From contig AQRW01000160.1 of assembly GCA_000402295.1 (NCBI GenBank), positions 1 to 26,321 of the forward strand: a DNA stretch of 26,321 nucleotides. Direction: 5' to 3'. Origin of the DNA: Candidatus Aerophobus profundus SCGC AAA252-L23 (GTDB lineage Bacteria; Aerophobota; Aerophobia; Aerophobales; Aerophobaceae). A model generated the notes under the pieces. That model made no database searches and was not told the origin of the DNA. It worked only from the letters and a program-made list of their open reading frames with translations. Numbering within the stretch: the stretch's first letter is position 1; the number at the start of each line of letters is the position of its first letter. Below are positions 1 to 7,467 of the stretch, one piece after another. Position numbers and translations under genes: made by a program.

Positions 1-905
1 TGTCCCGGGCAGAACTGGAAAGACTCACTCGAAGATATACTTCCGAGATACTCATGATGATTGGCCCGGAAAAGGATATTCCGGCTCCAGATATGAATAC
101 CAATGCTCAAGTCATGGCCTGGATGATGGATACCTATTCAGTAGATAGAGGTTATTCCGTTCCTGGAGTAGTTACCGGAAAACCGGTAGTTCTGGGTGGG
201 TCCCTGGGAAGAGAAGGAGCTACTGGAAAAGGAGTAGTATTTACCCTGCTGAACAGCTTAAAATACCTTAATCAATCTATTGAGGAAAAGAAGGTTATTA
301 TCCAGGGATTTGGTAAGGTAGGCTCGGTGGTGGCAGGTCTCTTGCATCGAGAAGAAGCTACCATTATTGCCATCTCCGATGTTTACGGGGGTATCTATAA
401 TAAAAAAGGTCTTGACCCGGAAAAAGTAGCCCTCCATCTGGCAGAAACCGGCTCAGTAGTAGGATATCCAGGTAGCGATAATATTACTAATGAGGAACTT
501 TTTAAACTCCAGGGGGATGTTCTGATTCCCGCTGCCACTGAAGAGCAGATAACCGAGGATAACGCTCCGAAGATTAAGGCCGGTATCATTGTGGAGGCGG
601 CCAATGGACCTACGACCCCTGAGGCGGATAGAATTCTTCAGTCAAGAGGGATTTTCATCATTCCCGACATCTTAGCTAATGCGGGAGGAGTCACCGTATC
701 TTACTATGAATGGGTCCAGGGCATACAGGAGTATTTCTGGAGTGAACGGGAGGTTAACTTAAGACTAAGGGATGTTATAACCAAGGCTTTTCACCGAGTA
801 CTCCAGATTTCTCTTGCCCACAAGGTAGACATGAGAACTGCCGCTTTGATGGTGGCTGTGAGGAGAGTTGCTGAAGCCACTCGTCTCAGGGGCCTTTATC
901 CCTAG
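1..905 (+). CDS. Glu/Leu/Phe/Val (glutamate) dehydrogenase, 5'-truncated by window edge
   Basis: This is the C-terminal part of an NAD(P)-dependent glutamate dehydrogenase, which interconverts glutamate with 2-oxoglutarate and ammonium in the cytoplasm. The reading frame is open from position 3, upstream of the first ATG at 54, and the upstream residues (LTRRYTSEI) match the family, so the gene starts outside the window. Visible landmarks are PAPDMNTN and AWMMDTYS of the substrate domain, the Rossmann dinucleotide motif GFGKVGSV, IPAATEEQIT, and the conserved C-terminal ILANAGGVTVSYYEWVQ. The catalytic lysine region lies off the left edge. The stop is TAG at 903-905. A 171-bp gap separates it from the transketolase genes, so co-transcription is uncertain. 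It could equally be called a leucine or valine dehydrogenase by automated pipelines, but the motifs fit the glutamate branch best. Confidence 0.93.
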   Translation, partial: SRAELERLTRRYTSEILMMIGPEKDIPAPDMNTNAQVMAWMMDTYSVDRGYSVPGVVTGKPVVLGGSLGREGATGKGVVFTLLNSLKYLNQSIEEKKVIIQGFGKVGSVVAGLLHREEATIIAISDVYGGIYNKKGLDPEKVALHLAETGSVVGYPGSDNITNEELFKLQGDVLIPAATEEQITEDNAPKIKAGIIVEAANGPTTPEADRILQSRGIFIIPDILANAGGVTVSYYEWVQGIQEYFWSEREVNLRLRDVITKAFHRVLQISLAHKVDMRTAALMVAVRRVAEATRLRGLYP

Positions 906-1076
906 GGAGTGCGACAGACCTAAGGCACGAGCTCTTGTTTCTTAGATGGTGATCCAAGGGGAATTACCAGACGATAACTGCGCTCTACCACCCAAACAAG
1001 GTTTTAGCCCGGGGACTATATGGAAAGTGGCTAAAAGAGCGTAAAATCTCTACAGGAATGTGAAGGAGGATAGAAA

Positions 1077-1913
1077 ATGAGTATGACAATAGAGCAATTG
1101 AAAGAAAAAGCAAGAGAGGTACGTCTCAACATAATAAGAACAATGGGGGTTGGTCGAAAGGGACATCTCGGCGGGTCTTGCTCAATTGCCGATGTAGTAA
1201 CCGTGCTCTACTTTCACAAAATGAGATTTGACCCCCACAACCCGCAGTGGGAAGACAGAGACAGACTTCTTCTCAGTAAAGGTCATGCCGCCCTGGTCCA
1301 ATATGCGGCCCTGGCCAAGCTCGGCTATTTTGCCGAGGAAGAGCTTGATGAGGTTAAGAAACTGGGAGGCATGCTCCAGGGCCATCCTGATATGAACAAC
1401 ACTCCAGGAATTGAGGCAAATACTGGATCACTCGGCCAAGGTTTATCTATTGCTTGCGGAATGGCAGCGGGTCTGAAACTGGATGGCAAGACAAGCAAAA
1501 TCTACTGTATTGTAGGCGACGGAGAATTAGCCGAAGGCCAGATTTGGGAAGCGGCCATGACAGGCGCATTCTATAATCTCGATAATCTGGTGGCCATAAT
1601 CGACCAAAATGGCATTCAAGCAATGGGCCCCGTAGTTGAACGGTTTGATACCAATCCCCTGGTAGACAAATGGAAAGCGTTTGGTTGGTGGGTTATGCAG
1701 ATTGATGGGCACGATATGAAGCGCGTGGTAGAAGCTCTTGATCAAGTGGACGAAGTAAGGGGGAAACCCAAAGTGATCATTGCCCATACGGTTAAAGGAA
1801 AAGGGATCTCTTTTGCCGAAAACCAGGCAGCTTTTCATAACGGACAACTGACCCAAGAGCAGTATGACCAGGCATACAGTGACCTTTGCCCGGTGGGGGG
1901 AGGTAGAGGATGA
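1077..1913 (+). CDS. Transketolase, N-terminal (TPP-binding) subunit
   Basis: This 278-residue protein is the N-terminal half of a two-gene transketolase, which moves a two-carbon ketol unit between sugar phosphates with thiamine diphosphate. The TPP/Mg motif starts at GDG (residues 147-149) and ends near DNLVAIIDQNG (about 169-179). The conserved SKGH histidine is at about residue 70, and GSLGQGLS is also present. A strong Shine-Dalgarno (AAGGAGG) precedes the ATG at 1077. The TGA stop overlaps the ATG of the next gene (ATGA at 1910-1913), so the two subunits are translationally coupled. Split transketolases are common in anaerobes and archaea and are often dedicated to catabolic pathways rather than the core pentose phosphate cycle. 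The donor substrate cannot be read from sequence. Its neighbour GarR suggests a link to hydroxypyruvate or tartronate semialdehyde (inference). Confidence 0.94.
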   Translation: MSMTIEQLKEKAREVRLNIIRTMGVGRKGHLGGSCSIADVVTVLYFHKMRFDPHNPQWEDRDRLLLSKGHAALVQYAALAKLGYFAEEELDEVKKLGGMLQGHPDMNNTPGIEANTGSLGQGLSIACGMAAGLKLDGKTSKIYCIVGDGELAEGQIWEAAMTGAFYNLDNLVAIIDQNGIQAMGPVVERFDTNPLVDKWKAFGWWVMQIDGHDMKRVVEALDQVDEVRGKPKVIIAHTVKGKGISFAENQAAFHNGQLTQEQYDQAYSDLCPVGGGRG

Positions 1914-2848
1914 AGATGCAGAATCTGAGAGAGGTATATGGCCGGACTTTGGTGGAACTGGGTAGGGAAAATGAGAACATTGTGGTCTGTGACGCAGACC
2001 TTAGTAAATCGACCATGACCTGCTATTTCGAAGAAGCCTATCCGGAACGCTTCTTCGAAATGGGAATAGCGGAACAGAACATGACATCATTCGCCGCTGG
2101 TCTGTCCCTGACAGGAAAAATACCTTTCGTTAACTCCTTTGCCGTATTTGCTTCAGGAAGAGCATACGACCAGATTCGTCAGGGAATTTGTATTCCCAGG
2201 CTGAATGTCAAGATTATTGGGTCCAGTGCCGGGCTGTCCGACTTTGGTGATGGGTCTACCCATCAGTCAGTGGAAGATGCGGCGATTATGCGGGCCATAC
2301 CAAACATGACTGTTCTGGTACCAGTTGATGGGATTGAAACCAGGAAAATGGTGCGGGCTATCGTTGAATATCGGGGGCCGGTATACATGAAGATTAACCG
2401 TCATAATCTGCCGGACCTGTTTCCAGAAGAACAACAGTTTAAGATCGGTAAGCCATATGTTATTCGGGAGGGAAAAGACGTGGTGATATATGCCAACGGC
2501 ATCATGGTATCAAAGGCTATCAATGCAGCTGAAGTTCTATATAACGAAGGAATTTCTGCAAGAGTAGTGAATGTGGGTTCTCTAAAACCAGCTAATGAGG
2601 ATGAGCTAACCAAACTGGCTCAGGGAATGAAGGGCATCGTTACAGCGGAAGAGCACTCAATAATTGGCGGATTGGCCAGCGTGATTTTGTATGCGGTGCG
2701 TGGTCAGGGTATCCCAGTTGAAATAATTGCAATCCGGGATAGCTTTGGCCAGTCTGCCTGGAATTATGAAGAACTTCTTGAGCATTATGGTCTGAATGAG
2801 GATAACATAATCTGGGCAGTTAGAAAATGCCTCAACACAAAAAAATAA
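1910..2848 (+). CDS. Transketolase, C-terminal (pyrimidine-binding and C-terminal domain) subunit
   Basis: This 312-residue partner of the preceding gene supplies the pyrimidine-binding domain and the C-terminal transketolase domain. The catalytic glutamate that activates TPP is E55 in MGIAEQNM. Other family blocks are PFVNSFAVFASGRAYDQIRQ, the GDGSTHQSVEDAA stretch, and the C-terminal domain with TAEEHSIIGGLAS. The ATG at 1910 overlaps the previous stop as ATGA. A GGGGAGG Shine-Dalgarno inside the upstream gene is correctly spaced, and an in-frame ATG at 1916 is a less likely alternative. The two subunits should form an alpha2-beta2 enzyme. DXS-like and dihydroxyacetone-synthase-like activities belong to the same superfamily, but length and motifs favour transketolase. 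The gene is followed 16 bp later by the GarR-like gene. Confidence 0.94.
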   Translation: MKMQNLREVYGRTLVELGRENENIVVCDADLSKSTMTCYFEEAYPERFFEMGIAEQNMTSFAAGLSLTGKIPFVNSFAVFASGRAYDQIRQGICIPRLNVKIIGSSAGLSDFGDGSTHQSVEDAAIMRAIPNMTVLVPVDGIETRKMVRAIVEYRGPVYMKINRHNLPDLFPEEQQFKIGKPYVIREGKDVVIYANGIMVSKAINAAEVLYNEGISARVVNVGSLKPANEDELTKLAQGMKGIVTAEEHSIIGGLASVILYAVRGQGIPVEIIAIRDSFGQSAWNYEELLEHYGLNEDNIIWAVRKCLNTKK

Positions 2849-2864
2849 AAAATGGGGAGAAAAA

Positions 2865-3752
2865 ATGAAGAAAATCGGATTTATTGGTCTGGGAATCATG
2901 GGCAAGCCTATGGCAAAAAACCTGCTTAAGGCCGGATATCATCTCACTGTTTATGACATCAATAGCGTACCAGTAAAAGAGTTATCAGAAGCGGGAGCCA
3001 AAGAAGGAAAATCGTCAAAGGATGTAGCCGCGCAAAGCGAAGTTGTCATTACTATGCTGCCTAACTCTCCGGAGGTCAAAGAAGTCGTACTGGGAGAGGA
3101 TGGCGTTCTCGAGGGGGCAAAACCCAGTACCATTCTGATAGATATGAGTTCAATTGCTCCTCTTGTCGTTCGAGAAATTTCTGAAAAGGTAAATGAAAAA
3201 GGCGTAGCCATGCTAGACGCACCGGTGAGTGGTGGGGAACCCAAAGCTATAGACGGAACACTCGCTATCATGGTTGGCGGTCCAAAAAATGCGTTTGAGG
3301 AGACTAAGGAAATACTGGCGGTGATGGGAGCATCCGTAACCCTGGTGGGAGACATCGGCAGCGGAGATACCACTAAACTGGCCAATCAGATAATCGTCGC
3401 CCTCAATATTGCTGCTATATCCGAAGCTATGGTTTTAGCCACCAAGGCCGGTGTGCATCCTGAAAGAGTGTATCAAGCAATCCGAGGTGGACTGGCCGGT
3501 AGCACCGCGTTGGATGCCAAGATGCCCCTGATGCTGAAAGGTAACTTCAAACCCGGATTCCGCATTGAACTCCATATCAAGGATATGATGAATGCGCTTG
3601 AGACTGCCCATGAGCTCGGGGTACCTCTCCTCCTTTCCAGCCAGATAATGGAGATCATGCAAGCTCTCAAGGTTGACGGAAAAGCCAAGGATGACCACGG
3701 CGGAATCATCCAGTTTTACGAAAAAGTGGCTCAGGTAAAGGTAAGAAGATAA
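2865..3752 (+). CDS. garR: 2-hydroxy-3-oxopropionate (tartronate semialdehyde) reductase, GarR-like
   Basis: This is a 295-residue beta-hydroxyacid dehydrogenase that reduces tartronate semialdehyde to D-glycerate with NAD(P)H. The N-terminal Rossmann motif is GFIGLGIMG (residues 5-13). The substrate loop DAPVSGGEPKAIDGTLAIMV (about 118-137) is the version I recall from E. coli GarR/GlxR rather than from 3-hydroxyisobutyrate dehydrogenases, and the catalytic lysine is K171 in DTTKLANQ. The C-terminal half also follows GarR closely (YQAIRGGLAGST, NFKPGFRIELHIKD). Length equals the family norm. The gene sits 16 bp behind the transketolase C subunit with its own GGGGAG ribosome site, so it is very probably in the same operon. 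The related alternatives are 3-hydroxyisobutyrate dehydrogenase and sulfolactaldehyde reductase; the loop sequence argues for GarR. Confidence 0.9.
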   Translation: MKKIGFIGLGIMGKPMAKNLLKAGYHLTVYDINSVPVKELSEAGAKEGKSSKDVAAQSEVVITMLPNSPEVKEVVLGEDGVLEGAKPSTILIDMSSIAPLVVREISEKVNEKGVAMLDAPVSGGEPKAIDGTLAIMVGGPKNAFEETKEILAVMGASVTLVGDIGSGDTTKLANQIIVALNIAAISEAMVLATKAGVHPERVYQAIRGGLAGSTALDAKMPLMLKGNFKPGFRIELHIKDMMNALETAHELGVPLLLSSQIMEIMQALKVDGKAKDDHGGIIQFYEKVAQVKVRR

Positions 3753-3800
3753 TGGGTAAGGAGATCAGTCCCCGTTTTAACCGGAAAACTAAAGAATTAG

Positions 3801-3820
3801 TGCTACACCCCGGTGTAGCA
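3801..3820. terminator. Hairpin downstream of the transketolase-garR module
   Basis: The 20-bp sequence is a near-perfect inverted repeat, TGCTACAC-CCCG-GTGTAGCA, with an 8-bp stem and 4-nt loop, 48 bp after the garR stop. It is not followed by a T-run, so it is either a weak terminator or a transcript-end-stabilising hairpin. Its place at the end of the three-gene module favours a 3'-end function. Confidence 0.45.
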
Positions 3821-4068
3821 AGAGAGAAAAACCTGTAACCGTAATCAGTAGCCAGAATCAGAGGGGAAAAAATACTCTTGGTGTGAAGGACCATTTTGAG
3901 AGTAAGAGTCAAGTACGGTGACAATAATGGCATGGCAAGACTAAGAGAAGTTCCCAGCTTCTTAATGAAAATCCTCCACCCCATCCAATACACCCATTTC
4001 AAAAGCGTAGCTGTCCTCTTTTCAATTCTTGAGCGTGGTGGTAGATAGATAACAGTTAAACTGTTTCC

Positions 4069-4104
4069 GTCACTTGACAAAATCTAATAGGTAGGATATC
4101 CTAT
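4069..4104 (+). promoter_or_regulatory. Promoter/operator repeat, copy 1
   Basis: This is the first of two identical 36-bp copies. It holds a consensus -35 box TTGACA (4074-4079), a 17-bp spacer and a -10-like TATCCT (4097-4102). The -10 is buried in the perfect palindrome TAGGATATCCTA (4092-4103). In this copy the flanks add an outer inverted repeat CTAATAGG-N8-CCTATTAG (4084-4107). A dimeric GntR repressor bound to the palindrome would cover the -10 box. The likely regulator is the adjacent FadR-type protein (inference). What this copy transcribes is unclear: no gene begins before the second copy except a doubtful 42-codon frame. Confidence 0.65.
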
Positions 4105-4231
4105 TAGTAATCAGGCCAAGAATGAAAGGGCGAGAGTTCGCAGGAGCAGAAGCTGTGATACATAATCCATTAGAAGTTTGGGAGAGAGGATCAAAAAGGA
4201 GACAAACTCAAAGAAAGGCCATCCCAAAAAA

Positions 4232-4267
4232 GTCACTTGACAAAATCTAATAGGTAGGATATCCTAT
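4232..4267 (+). promoter_or_regulatory. Promoter/operator repeat, copy 2 (gntR promoter)
   Basis: This is an exact second copy of the 36-bp element, 163 bp downstream of the first. TTGACA is at 4237-4242, the spacer is 17 bp and TATCCT is at 4260-4265, inside the palindrome TAGGATATCCTA (4255-4266). Transcription would start near 4272, only about 13 nt before the gntR ATG at 4285, giving a very short leader that just contains the AAAGGA ribosome site. The outer inverted repeat is weaker here (the right arm reads CCTATCAA). This arrangement suggests autorepression of the GntR gene and control of the long operon behind it. Confidence 0.7.
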
Positions 4268-4284
4268 CAATAAAGGACCAGTGT

Positions 4285-5001
4285 ATGAGAGAAGCAGATT
4301 TGGGTCATAAGTTTTCGGTGGTTCAGAAAATCACCAATTATGTTAGAGATGAACTCATTGAGGGAACTTTAAAATCGGGTAATACACTCCCCTCAGAGAA
4401 AGAATTGGCCAGTAGACTCTCAGTTAGCAGAAATGCGGTCAGAGAAGCAATGCAGATATTGAAGGCCACCGGGGTAGTGGAAATAAACCAAGGGCAAAGA
4501 ACTTGCATTGCCAAGAGCATTTCCTCACCGGTGATCGACTCTTTGATCTTTAGCTTGATTTTACAACAGGGCACTCCTCAGAATCTCTTGGAACTAAGAG
4601 AAATGTTAGAAATAGGGGTCTTGGAGATCGCTATCAAAAATGCCACTCAAAGAGACATAGTGAAAATGGAACGAGCGATAGGACTAATGAAAGATGATAA
4701 TGAAAGAAAAGAGGACGACAGAAAAATAATTGCCAAACATGATTTGGCTTTTCATCATGCCTTTGCCGAGGCAACCCATAACCCTCTGATCGTGAAGATA
4801 GCCAGAACAGTGTGGCAGATGTTTGCCACCTCCATTGGAAGAAGCTCAGAGTTCACATTAAGAGAAACCGTCCAGGCTCACCGAAGTATCCTTCGGGGGA
4901 TACAACAAAGAGATTTGGAAAAGGCAAAGGCTGCGGTATACAAATCGTTGCAGGAGTGGAAAGAAGATCAAAAACGAACTGGACTCGGAAAAGGACGATA
5001 G
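4285..5001 (+). CDS. GntR-family transcriptional regulator, FadR subfamily (FCD domain)
   Basis: This is a 238-residue regulator. The N-terminal winged helix-turn-helix spans about residues 10-78 and contains the hallmark GNTLPSEKELASRLSVSRNA and VREAMQILKATGVV. The C-terminal all-helical FCD ligand domain spans about 95-228 and starts ELREMLEIGVLEIAI. Putative metal/ligand residues include D153 and H157 (AKHDLAFHH) and H199 (QAHRSI). FCD regulators usually bind organic acids or sugar acids and act as repressors released by ligand. The gene starts 18 bp after the second palindromic promoter repeat, so autoregulation is likely. It is the first gene of a same-strand run reaching 16569, which it probably controls (inference). 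The effector is unknown; the pathway substrate or an acidic intermediate is the obvious guess. Confidence 0.93.
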   Translation: MREADLGHKFSVVQKITNYVRDELIEGTLKSGNTLPSEKELASRLSVSRNAVREAMQILKATGVVEINQGQRTCIAKSISSPVIDSLIFSLILQQGTPQNLLELREMLEIGVLEIAIKNATQRDIVKMERAIGLMKDDNERKEDDRKIIAKHDLAFHHAFAEATHNPLIVKIARTVWQMFATSIGRSSEFTLRETVQAHRSILRGIQQRDLEKAKAAVYKSLQEWKEDQKRTGLGKGR

Positions 5002-5103
5002 ATATTACTTTTGTATCTACAAGACAGAGTGTCCAACCCTTGTGAAAGGGTCGCCGTGGCAAAAGAGGCTTGGACATATACTAAGAAGAGAAAGGAGGGT
5101 GTG

Positions 5104-6507
5104 ATGTCTACAAAAGAGGCATTCGCGGATTATTCAATGGTTCCGGAGGATTTAAAGCACATTGTGCTCGATTTCAAACAAATGAAGGAATTTATCAAGA
5201 ATCCTCTGGTGATGGTGAAGGCAGATGGAGTATGGTATGAGGACATTGAGGGTAAGAAGTACCTGGATGGCTTGGCCGGGGTTTTTACCGTCCAGGTTGG
5301 TCACAACAACCCCCGAATCAAAGAATCCATTAGAAAGCAACTGGAGGAGATTGCTTTTGCGCCTCCTTTGCATGGCACCAACGTACCAGCGATAAAACTT
5401 GCCAAAATGATCTCGGAAATAACTCCGGGGGATCTTAACACAGTTAAGCTTCTTAGCGGTGGTTCAGAGGCGACGGAAGCGGCAATGAAACTTGCCCGTC
5501 AATATCACGGCCAGACTGGGAATCCCAAGAAGTATAAAGTAATAGCTCGTTATTGGGGTTACCATGGAGCTACTATGGGAGCTCTCAGTGCCACTGGATT
5601 TCCACACCGCAAGGCTATCTTTGAGCCCACCATGAATGGCTTCGTCCATGTGTTTCCCCCTACTTGCTATCGTTGCCCCTTCAGTCTGAATTACCCGGAT
5701 TGCGGTATTCGGTGCGCCACTATAGTGGAAGATGTTATCAAAATGGAGGGACCAACAACAGTGTCCTCGATGATTCTCGAACCTATTGGTAACACTGGTG
5801 GGATCATTACGCCACCCAACGAGTACTTCACCATCTTGCGTGAGATCTGTGATAAATACAAAGTGCTGTTAATATTCGACGAGATAATCAATGGATTTGG
5901 CCGCACCGGGCAGATGTTTGCTGCCCAAACCTTTAATACTATTCCCGATATCCTCGTGACTGGGAAAAGCATGTCCAGCGGTTATTTTCCCTTGGGAGCG
6001 ATAACATTTACCGATAGAGTAGAAGAGGCCTTCTGGGGTGGAGCAGATACCGCGTTTTCTCATGGGCACACGTTTGGTGGTAATCCACTGGCTGGGGCGG
6101 TGGGAATTGCCAATATTAAAGAACTTCGAGAGAGGAATTTACCTGGTCATGCTCGAGAAATGGGAGAATACTTGCGGGCCGAGCTGGAAAAGCTGAAGGA
6201 TTCAAGTAGCTTAGGACCTATTATCGGAGACATCAGAGGCAAGGGTCTGATGATCGGGGTGGAATTTGTGGAGAATCTTGAAACCAAGAAGTCTTTTGAT
6301 ATACCGTTTGGTAAGGAAGTGGAGAAAGTACTGATTGAAAAGGGGCTTATTCTTCGATGTGATCCTAATTGGATTGCTTTCGCCCCTCCTCTTATCGTTA
6401 CCAAGGAAGAATTAGATCAGATGATTAGAATATTTGTCGAGGGGGTGGAGGAAACCTTAAGAAGAGTTAAAACTGGTAAAGTCAGTGCGAGCTTTGACAA
6501 ATTCTGA
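5104..6507 (+). CDS. Class III PLP-dependent aminotransferase
   Basis: This is a 467-residue omega-aminotransferase of fold type I, class III, moving an amino group from an amine or omega-amino acid to a keto acid such as pyruvate or 2-oxoglutarate. The PLP-phosphate loop is LLSGGSEATEAA (about 117-128). The aspartate binding the pyridine nitrogen is D259 in LLIFDEIINGFGRTG, and the Schiff-base lysine is K288 in VTGKSMSSGY. A Cys quartet (C188, C191, C200, C204) occurs in a mid-protein insert and could bind metal. I chose ATG 5104 because AAAGGAGGG lies just upstream; the frame stays open to 5011 but without support. GABA, putrescine, taurine and beta-alanine transaminases share this architecture, so the substrate is not assigned. 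Only 12 bp separate it from the amidohydrolase. Confidence 0.92.
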   Translation: MSTKEAFADYSMVPEDLKHIVLDFKQMKEFIKNPLVMVKADGVWYEDIEGKKYLDGLAGVFTVQVGHNNPRIKESIRKQLEEIAFAPPLHGTNVPAIKLAKMISEITPGDLNTVKLLSGGSEATEAAMKLARQYHGQTGNPKKYKVIARYWGYHGATMGALSATGFPHRKAIFEPTMNGFVHVFPPTCYRCPFSLNYPDCGIRCATIVEDVIKMEGPTTVSSMILEPIGNTGGIITPPNEYFTILREICDKYKVLLIFDEIINGFGRTGQMFAAQTFNTIPDILVTGKSMSSGYFPLGAITFTDRVEEAFWGGADTAFSHGHTFGGNPLAGAVGIANIKELRERNLPGHAREMGEYLRAELEKLKDSSSLGPIIGDIRGKGLMIGVEFVENLETKKSFDIPFGKEVEKVLIEKGLILRCDPNWIAFAPPLIVTKEELDQMIRIFVEGVEETLRRVKTGKVSASFDKF

Positions 6508-6519
6508 CTGGAGGAAAAG

Positions 6520-7260
6520 ATGATTATTGATGTTCATGCACATGTTGGAGTTAGCTGGTTTGCCTGGAGTGACCGTTTTATGAACGTGGACGAGCTCATC
6601 GAGCTGTACGACAAATATCAGGTAGACAAAGCCTGCGTCAATTCCTGGTCTATCGGTTATGATCCGGTGGCGGGCAACAAGGAGGTTTTTGAAGCAGTCA
6701 AGAAGTATCCTGACCGCTTAATCGGATTTGCCGTGATATCTCCCCGCTTCAGGCGAGAACTAGTGGAGCAGGAAATCGACAAATGTATGAACGACTACGG
6801 CATGAAGGGACTCAAGTTACATCCCACTATCAACGGATATTGTCTCGATTCAAGTGTGGTTGATCCGGTCATAGAGAAGGCAATCCACTATGACGTGCCG
6901 GTTCTGATTCACAGTGATGCTGGCAAATATGCCCATCCCAACCGCCTGGGAAACCTGGCTAAAAGATTCCCTGAAGCTAAGCTGATCATGGGACACATAG
7001 GAGGAGAAGCTTGGTTTGAAGGAATAACAGTGGCCAGAGAAAACAAAAATGTCTATTTGGACACTACTGAGTCAGCCAATCTCTATCTGGTGCTAGAGAC
7101 CGCGGTGAGGGAGTGCACGGACGAGCGGATAGTCTGGGGTTCAGATTCACCAATTCTCAACATTGCTGTGGAAATGGCTAAGGTCACCCATGCTCACATT
7201 TCCCAGGAATCAAAAGAAAAGATTCTGGGCGGAAACATGCAAAGGCTCCTGAAAATTTAG
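6520..7260 (+). CDS. Amidohydrolase-2 family metal-dependent hydrolase
   Basis: This is a 246-residue TIM-barrel protein of the amidohydrolase_2 (ACMSD-like) superfamily, whose members hydrolyse or decarboxylate ring or side-chain groups using one divalent metal. Metal ligands are visible in order: H6 and H8 (IDVHAH), H131 (VLIHSD), H159 (IMGHIGGE) and D209 (WGSDSP). It is shorter than most characterised members (about 280-340), as is common for uncharacterised catabolic-cluster copies. A GGAGG ribosome site at 6510-6514 fixes the ATG at 6520, 12 bp after the aminotransferase stop, so the two are coupled. Possible roles include amide or lactone hydrolysis or a decarboxylation of the imported compound; sequence alone does not decide. 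Confidence 0.88.
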   Translation: MIIDVHAHVGVSWFAWSDRFMNVDELIELYDKYQVDKACVNSWSIGYDPVAGNKEVFEAVKKYPDRLIGFAVISPRFRRELVEQEIDKCMNDYGMKGLKLHPTINGYCLDSSVVDPVIEKAIHYDVPVLIHSDAGKYAHPNRLGNLAKRFPEAKLIMGHIGGEAWFEGITVARENKNVYLDTTESANLYLVLETAVRECTDERIVWGSDSPILNIAVEMAKVTHAHISQESKEKILGGNMQRLLKI

Positions 7261-7467
7261 ACCATATTGGGCAAATATTCTAATGGACAGGAGATTTTCT
7301 TTGAATTATGGTGTTGCGTTCCCAGACCAACTATTGTGTATGTCGAGGAAAAAAATTTAGGGGTCAGAAGGGGGTGATCGTCTTTATCGACCCTCGGTCA
7401 AGCATGCGTGATACCAGGGAAAAGAAGTAGACTATGATGGCTATAATAGTATAAAAGGAGACACAAA
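7261..7467 (+). promoter_or_regulatory. Gap before the transporter genes with possible internal promoter
   Basis: This 207-bp gap is the longest break within the long operon. It contains a perfect -10 hexamer TATAAT at 7442-7447 followed by the strong ribosome site AAAAGGAG (7453-7460) for the GTG start at 7468. No good -35 box lies 16-18 bp upstream, so a separate transporter promoter is only possible, perhaps activator-dependent. Nothing coding is visible. Confidence 0.3.

Larger units (their letters stand above)
3753..4284. other. 532-bp intergenic control region between garR and the GntR gene
   Basis: No convincing gene lies here. A minus-strand open frame across 3706-4080 overlaps garR, has only a TTG start and resembles nothing, so I leave it out. 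The region contains the 3801-3820 hairpin and, at its right end, two exact copies of a 36-bp promoter/operator-like sequence (4069-4104 and 4232-4267). Between the copies is a 42-codon open frame (4122-4250) without a clear ribosome site, whose 3' end runs into the second repeat copy. Nothing else is recognisable between 3821 and 4068. Confidence 0.6.

Noticed and set aside
460..470. Partial copy of the GntR palindrome (AGGATATCC) inside the glutamate dehydrogenase gene
   Set aside because: Only the core matches, no promoter elements around it, and it lies in a conserved coding frame.
925..1015. tRNA-like stretch on the minus strand (GGTGGTAGAGCGCAG resembles a D-arm)
   Set aside because: No acceptor stem, anticodon stem or T-arm can be formed around it; chance similarity.
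3706..4080. 124-codon minus-strand frame across the garR 3' end and control region
   Set aside because: TTG start without ribosome site, overlaps garR, and the composition is that of antisense to non-coding and coding DNA.
1077..7260. Sulfoquinovose sulfo-transketolase pathway (split transketolase, related reductase, aminotransferase)
   Set aside because: The reductase carries the GarR loop, and no sulfosugar isomerase, sulfoacetaldehyde enzyme or sulfonate exporter is recognisable; left as a remote alternative.
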